Below the pieces are notes generated by a model. That model was not told the DNA's origin, ran no database searches, and saw nothing but the letters and a program-made list of their open reading frames with translations. The translations under genes were made by a program, and so were the position numbers. Shown piece after piece: positions 1 to 9,206 of a stretch of 64,000 nucleotides of DNA. This DNA is from CAWEDP01 sp963807925. Lineage in GTDB: Bacteria; Acidobacteriota; Vicinamibacteria; Vicinamibacterales; CAVVIG01. The stretch is from assembly GCA_963807925.1 (NCBI GenBank), contig CAWEDP010000002.1, positions 806,001 to 870,000 on the forward strand, read 5' to 3'. The stretch's first letter is position 1. Every line of letters begins with the position of its first letter.

Positions 1-1512
1 TATTGTCATCGACGAGACATCCGGGGGCGGGTGCTGGAAGTCAAGGACCCGCACTATACACGCCGGTTCGGACAGAGCCGGGTTGTTCGCAGCGATGTGC
101 TGGACTGCAATGCCGCCAACGAGCAGGCGACGATTGTGGCCGATCTGGAGAACGGCACCGCGCTTCCAGCCGGTGTGTTCGACTGCATCGTGCTGACCCA
201 GACGCTCCATTTCACGTTCGACATGGCGGCTGTGATTCGTAACCTGTTTCGCATGTTGAAGCCGGGCGGCGTCGTGCTGTGCACCGTGCCCTGCGTCAGT
301 CGTCTTGCGGAAAGCGAGGATGCGCCCGAGGGTGACTTCTGGCGCCTGACGGGAGCGGCCGTCCGAAGGCTCTTCGCCGAGGTGTTTCCAGACGAGCTGG
401 TGGACGTCACGAGCGCCGGCAACGTGTTCACCTGCGCGGCGTTCCTCCACGGCCTGTGCGTCGAGGAAGTGCCCGAAGAGAAGCTCGACGACTCCGACCC
501 GGAATGTCCCCTCATCTGTCTGATTCGCGCGCGCAAGCCGGCGGGCGGCGCGAACCGGTACGCGGAACTGACCGTTTCCGGGAATGCGCCGGTGAAGTCG
601 GCGCTGGTCCTCCTGTACCATCGCGTCGCCTCGCGGTCGACGGACCCGCAGGAGCCGGCCCTCGACAAGGCGGCGTTTCTCGAGCAACTGAAATACCTGG
701 CCGCTTCGTACCGGCTGATGCAGCTCGACGATCTCCCGTCGCTGCTGGCCTCTGGCGATCTCCCGGACCGCGCGCTCGCGCTGACCTTCGACGACGGGTA
801 CCTCGAGCACCTGACGGTTGTCTCGCCGATGCTCCTCGAGCTGGGAATTCCGGCGACGTTTTTCGTGAATTCGGCCGGTCTCGATCGCGACCACGAAGAG
901 TGGTGGGACGTTCTGGAGCGCGTGATGAGGTCGGCGGAGCTGCCGGCGACGCTGGACCTCGCTGGAGACGGAACATGGGTGCGTGCGACGGCGACCCCGG
1001 CCGAGCGCCAGGCCGCACACCGCGCGCTCGTCGAGCTGCTGTACGGCGCTGGCGTCGAGCCGCGCTCGGAGGTTGTAGGTCGTCTCGTCGCGTGGGCCGG
1101 CATTGACGCGGTCCCCCGCGAAACCCATCGTGTGATGCGGCGGGCCGAGATTCGCCGCCTGTCGGAGCGCCCGGGCCATCGGGTCGGGTGCCATTCGACT
1201 CACCACCTGAACCTGGCTGCCCAGCCGCCAGGCGTCGTGCAGGAGGAGCTCGTTCGTTGCAAGCGCGATCTGGAATCGATCGTCCGGAACCGCATCGGCG
1301 GGTTCGCGTATCCTTACGGCGAGTTCTCGAGAACCGCGGTGGACGCCGTCCGAGCCGCCGGCTTTGCGTACGGCGTCACCACGGAGAGCCGGCCGGTACG
1401 TGCGGGATGCCGGCGACTGCTGCTGCCTCGCTTGGAGGTGACCTGCGTGGACGTTCCCGTGTTCGGCGCGAGCGTTGAAGCGGCCCTTGCCGGCGTCTCT
1501 GGACCGGCGTGA
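1..1512 (+). CDS. SAM methyltransferase-polysaccharide deacetylase fusion, 5' end outside window
   Basis: The frame is open from base 1, so the start lies upstream; 503 residues are visible. The first ~170 residues look like a class I methyltransferase: DIRGRVLEV near residue 6, an aspartate-rich middle, and MLKPGGVVLCTVP near residue 84, as in methyltransferases of polysaccharide clusters. From about residue 190 it becomes a NodB-type (carbohydrate esterase 4) deacetylase: ALVLLYHRVA, then LTFDDGY near residue 262 with the metal/catalytic Asp pair, then HSTHH near residue 399 with the His pair, then FAYPYGEF. This enzyme class removes N-acetyl groups from glycans. Followed directly by glycosyltransferase genes, so a role in surface or exported polysaccharide is likely. 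Substrate unknown. Confidence 0.85.
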   Translation, partial: YCHRRDIRGRVLEVKDPHYTRRFGQSRVVRSDVLDCNAANEQATIVADLENGTALPAGVFDCIVLTQTLHFTFDMAAVIRNLFRMLKPGGVVLCTVPCVSRLAESEDAPEGDFWRLTGAAVRRLFAEVFPDELVDVTSAGNVFTCAAFLHGLCVEEVPEEKLDDSDPECPLICLIRARKPAGGANRYAELTVSGNAPVKSALVLLYHRVASRSTDPQEPALDKAAFLEQLKYLAASYRLMQLDDLPSLLASGDLPDRALALTFDDGYLEHLTVVSPMLLELGIPATFFVNSAGLDRDHEEWWDVLERVMRSAELPATLDLAGDGTWVRATATPAERQAAHRALVELLYGAGVEPRSEVVGRLVAWAGIDAVPRETHRVMRRAEIRRLSERPGHRVGCHSTHHLNLAAQPPGVVQEELVRCKRDLESIVRNRIGGFAYPYGEFSRTAVDAVRAAGFAYGVTTESRPVRAGCRRLLLPRLEVTCVDVPVFGASVEAALAGVSGPA

Positions 1513-1525
1513 CCTGCCTTCGCGT

Positions 1526-3196
1526 ATGGCCCTGACCGCCGCGCTTCATCTTCTGAAAGCCAGATTCCTCGCCGATCCGTTCTGCGGTGCGCTCGAGTCG
1601 CCGCGCCGCCGGACCGCGGTGTGCGGCTCCCTCACGGTCTCGGGCTGGACATTCTCGCGTTCCGGAGACATCGCGTCGGTGGACGCGCTGCTCGACGGCG
1701 TGTCTCTCGGAACGTTGCAGTACGGCCTGCAACGTGCCGATGTGGCAAAGGTCTTTCCACACCTCGAAGTCGACCGGTGCGGGTACGTCGGCCGGTTTGC
1801 CCTCGGAAAGACGGCGGAAGGGACGCACACCCTGACCGTGCGGGCGACCGACAGTCACGAATGCGTTCGCGAATACCGGCGGACGATTGTCGTCCAGCGG
1901 GGGAAGGGGCTGCCGCAAGACGGGGCGGCGACCGACGAGGGGGCATCCGAGCCGCCTTCCATGCCAGTCCCGCAGATCGTCGAGAAGCCGACTGCCGCAC
2001 GCGTCGAACGCCGGCGCAGCGCCCGCCTCCCGTATCGGTCGCTTTCACGGCCTGCGGGTCACGGCGCCTTCCTGATTGTCAGCGAACGCGTGCCGACACC
2101 GGACTTCGATTCAGGTTCGTTCAGAATGTTCCAGATACTGAAGCTCCTCCTCGATTCCGGGTTTCGCGTCACGCTGATATCGGATGCACCGCGAGCGACG
2201 CGGCGGCATATCGAGGCGATCCAGGACGTCGGCGCGACCGTGTTGGTGGGCTGGCAAGCCGCGATGGAACATCTGGAAACAGAGGGTAGTGCCTATCACT
2301 ACGTCCTGCTGTCTGGCCCGGACGTCGCGTTCAAGTACATGTTTCCGGTGCGTGCGACCGCGACCGACGCCACCATCGCCTATGACACGATCGACCTCCG
2401 GTGGATCCGGCTCCAGCGCGCCGTTGAGGTCGGGGGCGCGGACGGCCTTCGAGAGAGGATGGACGAGTCGAGACGGATCGAGCGCTTCAACGCCCTGACC
2501 AGCGACATCACGCTCGCCATCACGGAGATTGAGAGCCGGATACTCGTCGAGACCGATCCGGGCCTGAAGACGGCGGTCATTCCGAACATTCACCCGTCCG
2601 TTGCCGCTCCGGCGAGGTGGACATCACGCAGGGACCTGATGTTCATCGGCGGCTTCTGGCACGAGCCCAACGAAGATGCGGTACGGCACTTCGTTGCGGA
2701 TGTGCTCCCCCTCGTCCGGCGCAGACTGCCGGACGTCGTCTTCCATGTCATCGGCAGCCGCATGCCGGACAGCGTCAGGGGCTTGGCGTCGGACTCGGTC
2801 AATCCGATCGGGTACGTGCGGGACCCTTCGTTGCATTTCGCGCGAAGCCGCGTGTTCGTCGCACCTCTCAGGTATGGAGCCGGGATGAAAGGGAAGATCG
2901 GTCAGAGCATGGGCTTCGGCCTGCCGGTCGTCACCACGACGGTCGGAGCGGAGGGCATGATGCTCGTGGACGGAGAGCACGCGCTGATCGCGGACACCGC
3001 GCCGGCGTTCGCGGATGCCGTGGTCCGCATCTACACGGACCAGGCACTGTGGGCCATGATTTCGACGAATGCGCTGGCTCACATCCGGCAGCACTTCTCG
3101 TCGGCGGCCGCCAGGGATCGCCTCGCCGAAGTCTTTCCCAGGATCGCGCTTCCGCACCTCCGGAAGCGTGCTACTCCACGCGGTGCATCGGTGTGA
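1526..3196 (+). CDS. Glycosyltransferase, GT4-like, with N-terminal beta-sandwich-like region
   Basis: Predicted 556 residues. The C-terminal half has the GT-B donor-site pattern: LMFIGGFWHEPNEDAV, then NPIGYVRD, then RYGAGMKGKIGQSMGFGLPVV, as in group 1 glycosyltransferases that transfer sugars from nucleotide-sugar donors. The first ~130 residues (SLTVSGWTFSRSGDIASVDALLDG) read like an Ig-like or carbohydrate-facing beta domain, joined by a Pro/Arg-rich linker. A TTG 51 bases upstream (1475) is possible but would overlap the previous gene by 38 bases; ATG at 1526 is preferred. It is coupled to the next gene by a GTGA overlap, so 1-4948 is probably one operon for glycan assembly. Confidence 0.8.
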   Translation: MALTAALHLLKARFLADPFCGALESPRRRTAVCGSLTVSGWTFSRSGDIASVDALLDGVSLGTLQYGLQRADVAKVFPHLEVDRCGYVGRFALGKTAEGTHTLTVRATDSHECVREYRRTIVVQRGKGLPQDGAATDEGASEPPSMPVPQIVEKPTAARVERRRSARLPYRSLSRPAGHGAFLIVSERVPTPDFDSGSFRMFQILKLLLDSGFRVTLISDAPRATRRHIEAIQDVGATVLVGWQAAMEHLETEGSAYHYVLLSGPDVAFKYMFPVRATATDATIAYDTIDLRWIRLQRAVEVGGADGLRERMDESRRIERFNALTSDITLAITEIESRILVETDPGLKTAVIPNIHPSVAAPARWTSRRDLMFIGGFWHEPNEDAVRHFVADVLPLVRRRLPDVVFHVIGSRMPDSVRGLASDSVNPIGYVRDPSLHFARSRVFVAPLRYGAGMKGKIGQSMGFGLPVVTTTVGAEGMMLVDGEHALIADTAPAFADAVVRIYTDQALWAMISTNALAHIRQHFSSAAARDRLAEVFPRIALPHLRKRATPRGASV

Positions 3197-3933
3197 TTCA
3201 GGCCGAGCACTGCGAGGAGAGTGAGGCGGGCCGCGTTCTGGTGGCGGGCGTCTATCTCGCGGACGTGGAGAACGCGATTGACGCCATCGTTCCGGAACTG
3301 GCCCGCAGTCGCCGCTGGACCGTCGAGCAGCGATGGATGGCGATCGGGCGCACGCCGCCGCTTCCTGCCGTGGCCGAGGTGACGGTCGGCCGAATTGAGT
3401 CGCCGCGTCCAAAATTTGCGCTGATCAACGGCATTCTGGCCGAAGTCCAAGTCGAGGACTATGCATTCGTGATCGTGTGTGACGATGATATTCAGTTGCC
3501 GCCCGGTTTCGTCGACCGTTATCTGGCCATCGTCACCGAACGCGATTTCGGCCTGTCTCAGCCGGCGCGCGCCCACGGGAGCTACATCGATCACGCGTTC
3601 GTCGGGCAGTTCGACGGGCTCACGGCTCGTCGAACCCGATTCGTCGAAATCGGTCCGCTGTTCGCCGTCCGCCACGACCTGATTCAGCGGCTCCTGCCCT
3701 TCGACGAGGAATCTCCAATGGGGTGGGGCTACGACCTGGTGTGGCCGTGCGTCGTGGAGGAGGTCGGAAGCACGCTAGGAATCGTGGATGCGGTCCCGGT
3801 GTCGCATTCGCTCCGCCGGCCTGTTGCGCACTACGAATACGCGTCAGCGAAGGAGCAGATGACGCGCTATCTGGCCAGCCGGCCGCATCTCAGCCCGCAT
3901 GAGGCGTTTGTCGTGGTCGAGGCATATGCCTGA
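3193..3933 (+). CDS. Glycosyltransferase-like protein, GT-A type
   Basis: 246 residues from a GTG whose last two bases open the stop of the upstream glycosyltransferase (GTGA overlap). The same frame stays open far upstream but overlaps the previous gene, so the longer start is rejected. The centre contains FVIVCDDDIQLPPGF, a DxD-like acidic cluster typical of nucleotide-sugar binding in GT-A folds, and further down GWGYDLVWP, similar to the second conserved acidic region of such enzymes. No signal peptide or membrane segment is seen. A role in the same polysaccharide pathway is inferred from its neighbours; donor and acceptor are unknown. Confidence 0.65.
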   Translation: MIQAEHCEESEAGRVLVAGVYLADVENAIDAIVPELARSRRWTVEQRWMAIGRTPPLPAVAEVTVGRIESPRPKFALINGILAEVQVEDYAFVIVCDDDIQLPPGFVDRYLAIVTERDFGLSQPARAHGSYIDHAFVGQFDGLTARRTRFVEIGPLFAVRHDLIQRLLPFDEESPMGWGYDLVWPCVVEEVGSTLGIVDAVPVSHSLRRPVAHYEYASAKEQMTRYLASRPHLSPHEAFVVVEAYA

Positions 3934-4948
3934 CCACGATAGCGCCGGGAGCGGCCGCATCGCGGCGATCGTCGCCACATGCAATCGCAGCGCCCTGCTC
4001 CGGCGGGCGTTGGACGGGCTCTCGCAACAGACCCTCGATCGGCACGATTACGAAGTGATCGTTGTCGACGACGGGTCGACCGACGAGACCAGGCGGGTGA
4101 GCGAACACTACATCGACCGGCTGCGGTTCCGGTACGTCTACCAACGGCCAGCCGGCCTCGCGGCGGCCAGGAATCTGGGAATCTTCAGCGCCAGGTCGCC
4201 CATTCTGCTCTTTCTCGACGATGACGACGTCGCGGACGCACGGCTGCTCGAAGAACATTTGAGAGCGCACACCGAGCACCCCGACGATCGGTTCGCAGTG
4301 CTGGGCTATACCGCCCTCGAACCCGCGATCGTCGCCGACCCCCTGATGCACTTCGTCACCAACGTCGCCTGTCTCCTGTTCTCGTATCCGGATCTCAGGG
4401 ATGGAGACCTCCTCGACTACTCGTATTTCTGGGGCGGCCGGTCCTCATGCAAGCGCGCGTTCCTCATCGATCACGGGGTCTTCAACCCGCTCTTCAGGTT
4501 CGGGTGCGAGGACATCGAGCTCGCGTTCAGGCTCTCCAGGCATGGCTTCAAGGTGGTCTACACCGCCAATGCGGTCACCACGATGGTGCGGCTCCTGACG
4601 CTCGACGAATTCTGCGACAGGCTCTTCAGGCAGGGTCGATCGAGCGCGCTGTTCAGCCGCTTGCATCCTGACGACGAGGTGCAGCGGTGGTGCGAGACGG
4701 CGGGGGCTGACGCGCGGTGGGCGAAGGTCGCGCTCGAGGACCAGGACCTCCTGGGCGCGGCGCGTCGCCTGGATCGCCTCGCTCGAGTCAAACGAGCGTT
4801 GGGGTTCAATCTGACCGAGGACGACACCAGGTGGCTGCACCGGGCGTACTGGGCCGCGTGCCGCGCCGCCAAGCTGCGAGGGATTCACGAAGGCCGGACG
4901 CCTCTTGCCCTTGAAGCACCGCGATTCATGGGCTCGGTGGTCAGCTGA
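3926..4948 (+). CDS. Glycosyltransferase family 2
   Basis: 340 residues. ATG at 3926 overlaps the end of the upstream gene by 8 bases and has a GAGG just before it; an in-frame start 27 bases upstream is less likely. Classic GT2 features are visible: IAAIVATCNRSALLRRAL at the N-terminus, YEVIVVDDGSTDET, GLAAARNLG, and LLFLDDDDVAD, the metal-binding DxD-type motif. FRFGCEDIELAFRL supplies the ED motif of the catalytic base region. GT2 enzymes are inverting transferases using nucleotide-diphospho-sugars. It is last in the plus-strand glycan operon and faces a membrane protein gene on the other strand. Confidence 0.88.
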   Translation: MPDHDSAGSGRIAAIVATCNRSALLRRALDGLSQQTLDRHDYEVIVVDDGSTDETRRVSEHYIDRLRFRYVYQRPAGLAAARNLGIFSARSPILLFLDDDDVADARLLEEHLRAHTEHPDDRFAVLGYTALEPAIVADPLMHFVTNVACLLFSYPDLRDGDLLDYSYFWGGRSSCKRAFLIDHGVFNPLFRFGCEDIELAFRLSRHGFKVVYTANAVTTMVRLLTLDEFCDRLFRQGRSSALFSRLHPDDEVQRWCETAGADARWAKVALEDQDLLGAARRLDRLARVKRALGFNLTEDDTRWLHRAYWAACRAAKLRGIHEGRTPLALEAPRFMGSVVS

Positions 4949-4970
4949 AGACTCCCGCCAGGTCTCACGT

Positions 4971-6551
4971 TCAGTCAGCGGACATCTTCGACGGAAGACC
5001 GCCACATTGGGAGACGACGAACGGATCCTGACGATAGAGCACCTGGCGGTCGCATGCCTCCCTGTAACGTGCCAGAACCTGATTGTTGTCCTGGTTGAAG
5101 TACTCGTTTCGCACCAGCACCACTCTCCGTTCGGCGATCTGCGACGGCTGGAGACGGTAGCAGTCGCTGAAATTGTTCACTCCAGGCAGGATGTACTCGA
5201 GATCCCGCGGCACCCACCACCCGCACCCGACCAGGACCACCGATGGGTCCTTCTGAAGCTCGATCAGGCGCGCACGCGTAGTGAGGAGCGACCTCAGGCG
5301 CCCATCCGGCTTGAACGTCCACTGGAAGACGTTGCTCGACTCGCTCCCGCGAACGGCCCAGAAGGGCAGGACCAGAGCCGCTGTGACGGCACACGACGCC
5401 GTCACGATCGCGCCGAATCTGAACGAGAGACGCGTGGCTTCCGACACGAGAACGGCCGTGAGCAACAGCCCGTACATGATGCCGGGCAGCAGGTGGCGAT
5501 ACCAGCCTGTCGGCGAGATTGCCAGCCACCACGACAGGTGTACCAGGACCGCGCTGGACAACAAGCAGGCGAGCCGCCGGGTCTGCAGCGATGCCCTGGG
5601 TGAGCGAAACAGCATCACCGCGGCAATCCCGAGACCGCACAGCGCAGGAAGCAGTCGCCACCAGCCGCCTGCGTACATGGACAGCGCGACGGCGTTCCTG
5701 GCAACATTGACTTTGACGACTCCGATGGCGGAGGCAGCCAGTCTGACCTGGCCGACGCCGGACAAGGATCGGGGGCCTGCGAGGAACCCGAGCTCGCGAA
5801 GCTGCACGTCGGCCCAGCCCGCCAGACTTCCCGCTCCAATGACCTGGTAGGCCTGCCACGCTGCCAGGGGCATCGCCAGGCCGGCCAGGCACCACGCAAG
5901 GCGAGTCCAGCGCAGGTGAAGCCGGCTGGAGCGGCCCCGCCCAAGCGCCGCAGCGGCTTGGAAGAGCGCTGCGGCGGGTACCACGAACAACGCAATCAGC
6001 TTTGCCTGGATGGCAAGGCCCAGCGCCAGGCCCGCGAGCATGCCTTTGACGCGGTCGTCCTCGCCGGGATCGGACAGCCAGATGAAACACGAGCCGATCA
6101 GGCACACGGCCGGAACTTCGCCGAGGAGACCGAACTCACCCGTTGTGAAGATCAGCAGCCCCGCTGCGACGAGGCCGGTCCACACGTACGCCTGGGTCTT
6201 CGGCAGCCGGCGGTGCACCTGGGCGATCAGCAGGAGCAGCGCGGTCCAGATCGCGGCCGTGATCGTCAGGTTCGGAACCCAGTATCGGTTCCCGACGACG
6301 CGAATTAGGAGCGCGGTGGGAAAGATGATCGAAGGCCCCGTCGAGACCTCCGGATCGAAGGGATCGATCTCGTGGTACGAGGTGCTGTAGCCGTACCCGC
6401 GCGCCGTGTTCTTCGCCACAGACGCGATGAACGCGTCGTCGTACTGGATCGAGGCGGCGAGCGTCTCGCGGATATGGAAGCGCGCCAGAAGGAGCAGAAG
6501 GCTCAGCGCGGCGATGCGAACGCACCACCGTGCAATGGACGCCGCGCCCAT
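4971..6551 (-). CDS. Multi-pass membrane protein, GT39/ArnT-like (uncertain)
   Basis: 526 residues with roughly ten hydrophobic segments, beginning with a signal-anchor (IAALSLLLLLARFHIRE). Soon after comes QYDDAFIASVAKNTARGYG, which resembles the first periplasmic loop of lipid-linked-sugar transferases of the GT39/PMT type, where an acidic pair is catalytic. The C-terminal ~130 residues are soluble, with FKPDGRLRSLL and a Cys/Trp-rich stretch. The start codon overlaps the stop of the upstream secreted-protein gene (TAATG), so translation is probably coupled. A transfer of polyprenyl-linked sugars would suit the adjacent glycan operon, but a generic DUF membrane protein is possible. Confidence 0.7.
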   Translation of the reverse strand: MGAASIARWCVRIAALSLLLLLARFHIRETLAASIQYDDAFIASVAKNTARGYGYSTSYHEIDPFDPEVSTGPSIIFPTALLIRVVGNRYWVPNLTITAAIWTALLLLIAQVHRRLPKTQAYVWTGLVAAGLLIFTTGEFGLLGEVPAVCLIGSCFIWLSDPGEDDRVKGMLAGLALGLAIQAKLIALFVVPAAALFQAAAALGRGRSSRLHLRWTRLAWCLAGLAMPLAAWQAYQVIGAGSLAGWADVQLRELGFLAGPRSLSGVGQVRLAASAIGVVKVNVARNAVALSMYAGGWWRLLPALCGLGIAAVMLFRSPRASLQTRRLACLLSSAVLVHLSWWLAISPTGWYRHLLPGIMYGLLLTAVLVSEATRLSFRFGAIVTASCAVTAALVLPFWAVRGSESSNVFQWTFKPDGRLRSLLTTRARLIELQKDPSVVLVGCGWWVPRDLEYILPGVNNFSDCYRLQPSQIAERRVVLVRNEYFNQDNNQVLARYREACDRQVLYRQDPFVVSQCGGLPSKMSAD

Positions 6552-7474
6552 TACCTCTTCTCGTCGGCCCTCGCCGCGCTCAGCATGTTTGCCAGCCCGT
6601 AATTCCCCTCGTGACAGGCGTACTCGTAGATTCGGTCGTAGCCCGGCCTCGTCGTGAGATCCAGGGCGACCTTCCACGGCCGCGTGTAGGTCAAGGGATC
6701 GTCCACCGTGAACTCGTAGCGAAGCACACCAGCCGCGACCGGCGTGAACCGCTCGACAACCAGCGTGTTCCCCTCCCAGCGGCCCCGCGGGTCGCCCATG
6801 TACATGTGGATGTCGCCTCCGACGTGCGGACCGCCGTCGAGCGGCACGACCCGCGCCTCGTGAATCATCTCGTTCCGGATGACGACGACGCCGGGGCCCT
6901 GCTCGATACTGGTGCCGTTGCCGTAGATGACCGGGAGAATCGAGCCGACGACCCCGCGTGTGATGCAGCGATCGTAGTTGCTGTGGTACTCGTAGGAGTC
7001 GGATTCGCGGTGCGAGAACCGCACGGCGCGGCGTTCGGCGACCCGGCGCTGGCCCTCCGGCGTCAGCGGCGGAACGCGGCCGTCGGCGGGCTCCACGACG
7101 AGCGAGGTGGCCCGCGACGGCTTCGCGGGCCGATCGAGCCAGTGGCGTGGAGCGTTGTTCGCCGCCGTATCCTGCGCGAACGTCGTTTCGGGGACGTCCG
7201 CCAGGTCTTTGCTCACCTGCTCGTTGTTGGCCCGTTCGCGCTCGGCGTACTCCTGGGCGGTCAGCTTGGCGCGACCGGCGAACTGCGGGGGCCGCTCGAA
7301 CGGCACGCCAATCGAGTTGTCGCTCGTGTATGCGCCGCGCAGGTCCGGGTCGCCCCAGGGAGTTCGGGGCGGCGCCCACGATTTCGCGGCTCCGGGCGGC
7401 GTCCTTGTTTGTGCCGTCACGGCGACGGCGGCTGCCGCCGCCAGCATCAGGGTCAAGAGAAGTCGGTCGCGCAT
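6551..7474 (-). CDS. Conserved secreted protein, PWGDPDLxG family
   Basis: 307 residues with a clear signal peptide (LLLTLMLAAAAAVAVTAQ). It belongs to an uncharacterised secreted family, common in Acidobacteriota, marked by PPRTPWGDPDLRGAYT near the N-terminus, YDRCITRG in the middle, GDPRGRWEGNTLVVE, and a C-terminal CHEGNYGLANMLSAARAD. A paralogue lies at 27789-28793. GGAGG sits five bases before the ATG. The gene overlaps the membrane-protein gene by one base. Function unknown. The repeated pattern of a beta-rich middle (ETRVVPLDG, YMGDPRGRWEG) suggests a lipocalin-like or small beta-barrel fold, but this is only an impression. Confidence 0.8.
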   Translation of the reverse strand: MRDRLLLTLMLAAAAAVAVTAQTRTPPGAAKSWAPPRTPWGDPDLRGAYTSDNSIGVPFERPPQFAGRAKLTAQEYAERERANNEQVSKDLADVPETTFAQDTAANNAPRHWLDRPAKPSRATSLVVEPADGRVPPLTPEGQRRVAERRAVRFSHRESDSYEYHSNYDRCITRGVVGSILPVIYGNGTSIEQGPGVVVIRNEMIHEARVVPLDGGPHVGGDIHMYMGDPRGRWEGNTLVVERFTPVAAGVLRYEFTVDDPLTYTRPWKVALDLTTRPGYDRIYEYACHEGNYGLANMLSAARADEKR

Positions 7475-7619
7475 CCGGCCCTCCGCACCCTGGATTATGA
7501 ATGATTCGACGCCGGCCCGACACTGGCCCTGTGGGGCGAGGTCGCCGAGAGCGGGCGGAGGGCCCGGTGAAGGAGGTCAGCGCCTCAGATGAAGGCGGAG
7601 GAGGCTCTGCAGCGTGCCG

Positions 7620-8999
7620 CTAGTGCCGGACGGAGAGCCGGTCGTCTCCGCTCGCCGCCACTGAGGCCGCGCCGGCCGTCGAGGCCGTGAGCGCAGCCGA
7701 AGCGCGGTCGGCGGCCAGCAGCAGCAGCAGCGCATCGCGTTCGTTCCATCGCCGCGGCCGCCGCGTGACGACCTCGAGCGCGCCGAACACCTGTCGCTCC
7801 CGCCCAATCGGGGCGGTCGCGACCAGCGCCATCGCTTCCGGCCACGCCGCCACGCCCAACTCGCGGACGCGCGCCTCGTCGTTCTGGACGATGCGCAGGC
7901 GCTGCGGCAAATGACGGGCGGCGCCCCGACGGGGCTGTGCCTGCGCGCCGCGCGGAGCCGTGATGACGTACGCCTGGGCGGGTTCGCGGGCGTCGATGAG
8001 CGCGACGCCGTCCACGTGCAGGCCGCCGAGCAGGCGTCCGAGCAGCTCTCTGAGCAGCTGATCCGGCGCGAGGTCGCTGAGCTCCGGCGCCAGGACCGTC
8101 TGAATCGCTTCGAGATGCTCGTTGAGCGCGTCGGCTTCGCCTTGCAGCGCCTCCTGGGTGGCGAGCGCCTGGCTGCGGAATTCCTGCGACGCCTGCTCTG
8201 AGGTCAGGTCGCGGACCACGACCGTGAACCCTCTGAGCGTGCCTCGGTCGCTGTGCAGCGGCGTCACCGTCGCTTCCGCCCGGAACCGGCCACCATCGGC
8301 GCGCCGCGCCCAGTTCACCTCGGTCGCCTCGCCGGCGTCGGTCGCTTGCTGAATGAGCTTTCGCAGTTCCGCGTCGCCCGGACCCTCCGGCGCGCCGAGC
8401 GACGGCCATGGCTGGCCGAGCACCCATTCAGCAGGATAGCCGTACAGGCGCTCCGCGGCCGTATTCCAGCGCGCGACCCGCGCCTGGAGATCGAGGATCA
8501 GGCAGGCCGTCTCACGCGCCCGAGCGGCCACGGCGTCGAAAGCGTGCTCGATCAGCCGCAGGTCCTGCTCGCGCCGCTGGAGGCGAGAGATCTCCGCGTC
8601 GGCGTCCTGGCGCAGGCGCGCGGCGCGGTCGAGGCGGCGCCTGAGGGTCCAGACCAACGCCGTCAGGAGGGCGCCTTCGATTGCGAAGAGCCAGAACGCC
8701 GGACCACTCGACGGGAGCAGCGTCGTCGCCGTGAGGGAGGCGACGACCGGCTGCACGATCAGCGCGGCCAGGAAGGTGGCAATCAGTCCGGCCGGCCAGC
8801 CGGCCAGCCAGGTCGCCGCTGCGATCGCGACGTGAAACAGCGCGTAGGACGGCGCGGCCGCACTCCACTCCTGAACGATGAATCTGACGGCTGCGGCTGC
8901 GGCGACACTCACGGTGCCCGCCACGATCTGCCTCGACACGACGCCGTGGAGCGCCGGGTTTCTCCAGAGCGTCGTCAGTCGCTGGGAAAGAGTCGTCAT
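7620..8999 (-). CDS. Membrane-anchored PAS-GAF sensor protein without kinase domain
   Basis: 459 residues. The first ~125 residues contain four hydrophobic helices with the layout of the DUF4118 sensor module (VVSRQIVAGTVSVAAAAA; WLAGWPAGLIATFLAAL). A coiled-coil-like Arg/Gln-rich stretch follows, then a PAS domain (LILDLQARVARWNTAAERLYGY; VNWARRADGGRFRAEATV; LRGFTVVVRDLT). The last ~170 residues look GAF-like (LLGGLHVDGVALIDAREP; PIGRERQVFGALEVVTRR). No histidine-kinase HATPase, GGDEF or EAL motif is seen and the protein ends cleanly, so output must come from a partner or by dimer signalling. It is divergent from the cytochrome-quinoprotein pair at 9207. Confidence 0.75.
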   Translation of the reverse strand: MTTLSQRLTTLWRNPALHGVVSRQIVAGTVSVAAAAAVRFIVQEWSAAAPSYALFHVAIAAATWLAGWPAGLIATFLAALIVQPVVASLTATTLLPSSGPAFWLFAIEGALLTALVWTLRRRLDRAARLRQDADAEISRLQRREQDLRLIEHAFDAVAARARETACLILDLQARVARWNTAAERLYGYPAEWVLGQPWPSLGAPEGPGDAELRKLIQQATDAGEATEVNWARRADGGRFRAEATVTPLHSDRGTLRGFTVVVRDLTSEQASQEFRSQALATQEALQGEADALNEHLEAIQTVLAPELSDLAPDQLLRELLGRLLGGLHVDGVALIDAREPAQAYVITAPRGAQAQPRRGAARHLPQRLRIVQNDEARVRELGVAAWPEAMALVATAPIGRERQVFGALEVVTRRPRRWNERDALLLLLAADRASAALTASTAGAASVAASGDDRLSVRH

Positions 9000-9154
9000 T
9001 CGCTGGAGAAGTGGTTACGGGTTGCCGGGCGCCCTGCAAGCGCGCTGCCGGCGAGAGGAGCGGATCGCCCCGCGCGGATCAGGTCGCGTGCATGAATTGA
9101 AGACGGTAAAAAGTACGTAGTAGTCGCATATTGTACCACAGGTTGTCCTGCGCG

Positions 9155-9181
9155 TTGCTTGGTTTGCTGGCGCTGTATACT
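9155..9181 (+). promoter_or_regulatory. Possible sigma70-type promoter for cytochrome c-PQQ dehydrogenase pair
   Basis: TATACT at 9176-9181 is a near-perfect -10 box 25 bases before the ATG at 9207. The best -35 candidate is TTGCTT at 9155-9160 with a 15-base spacer, shorter than the usual 17, so the assignment is tentative. It lies in the 207-base divergent gap shared with the sensor gene. Confidence 0.35.
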
Positions 9182-9206
9182 TCGCATCGCCGCACGGGCG
9201 GCCCAC

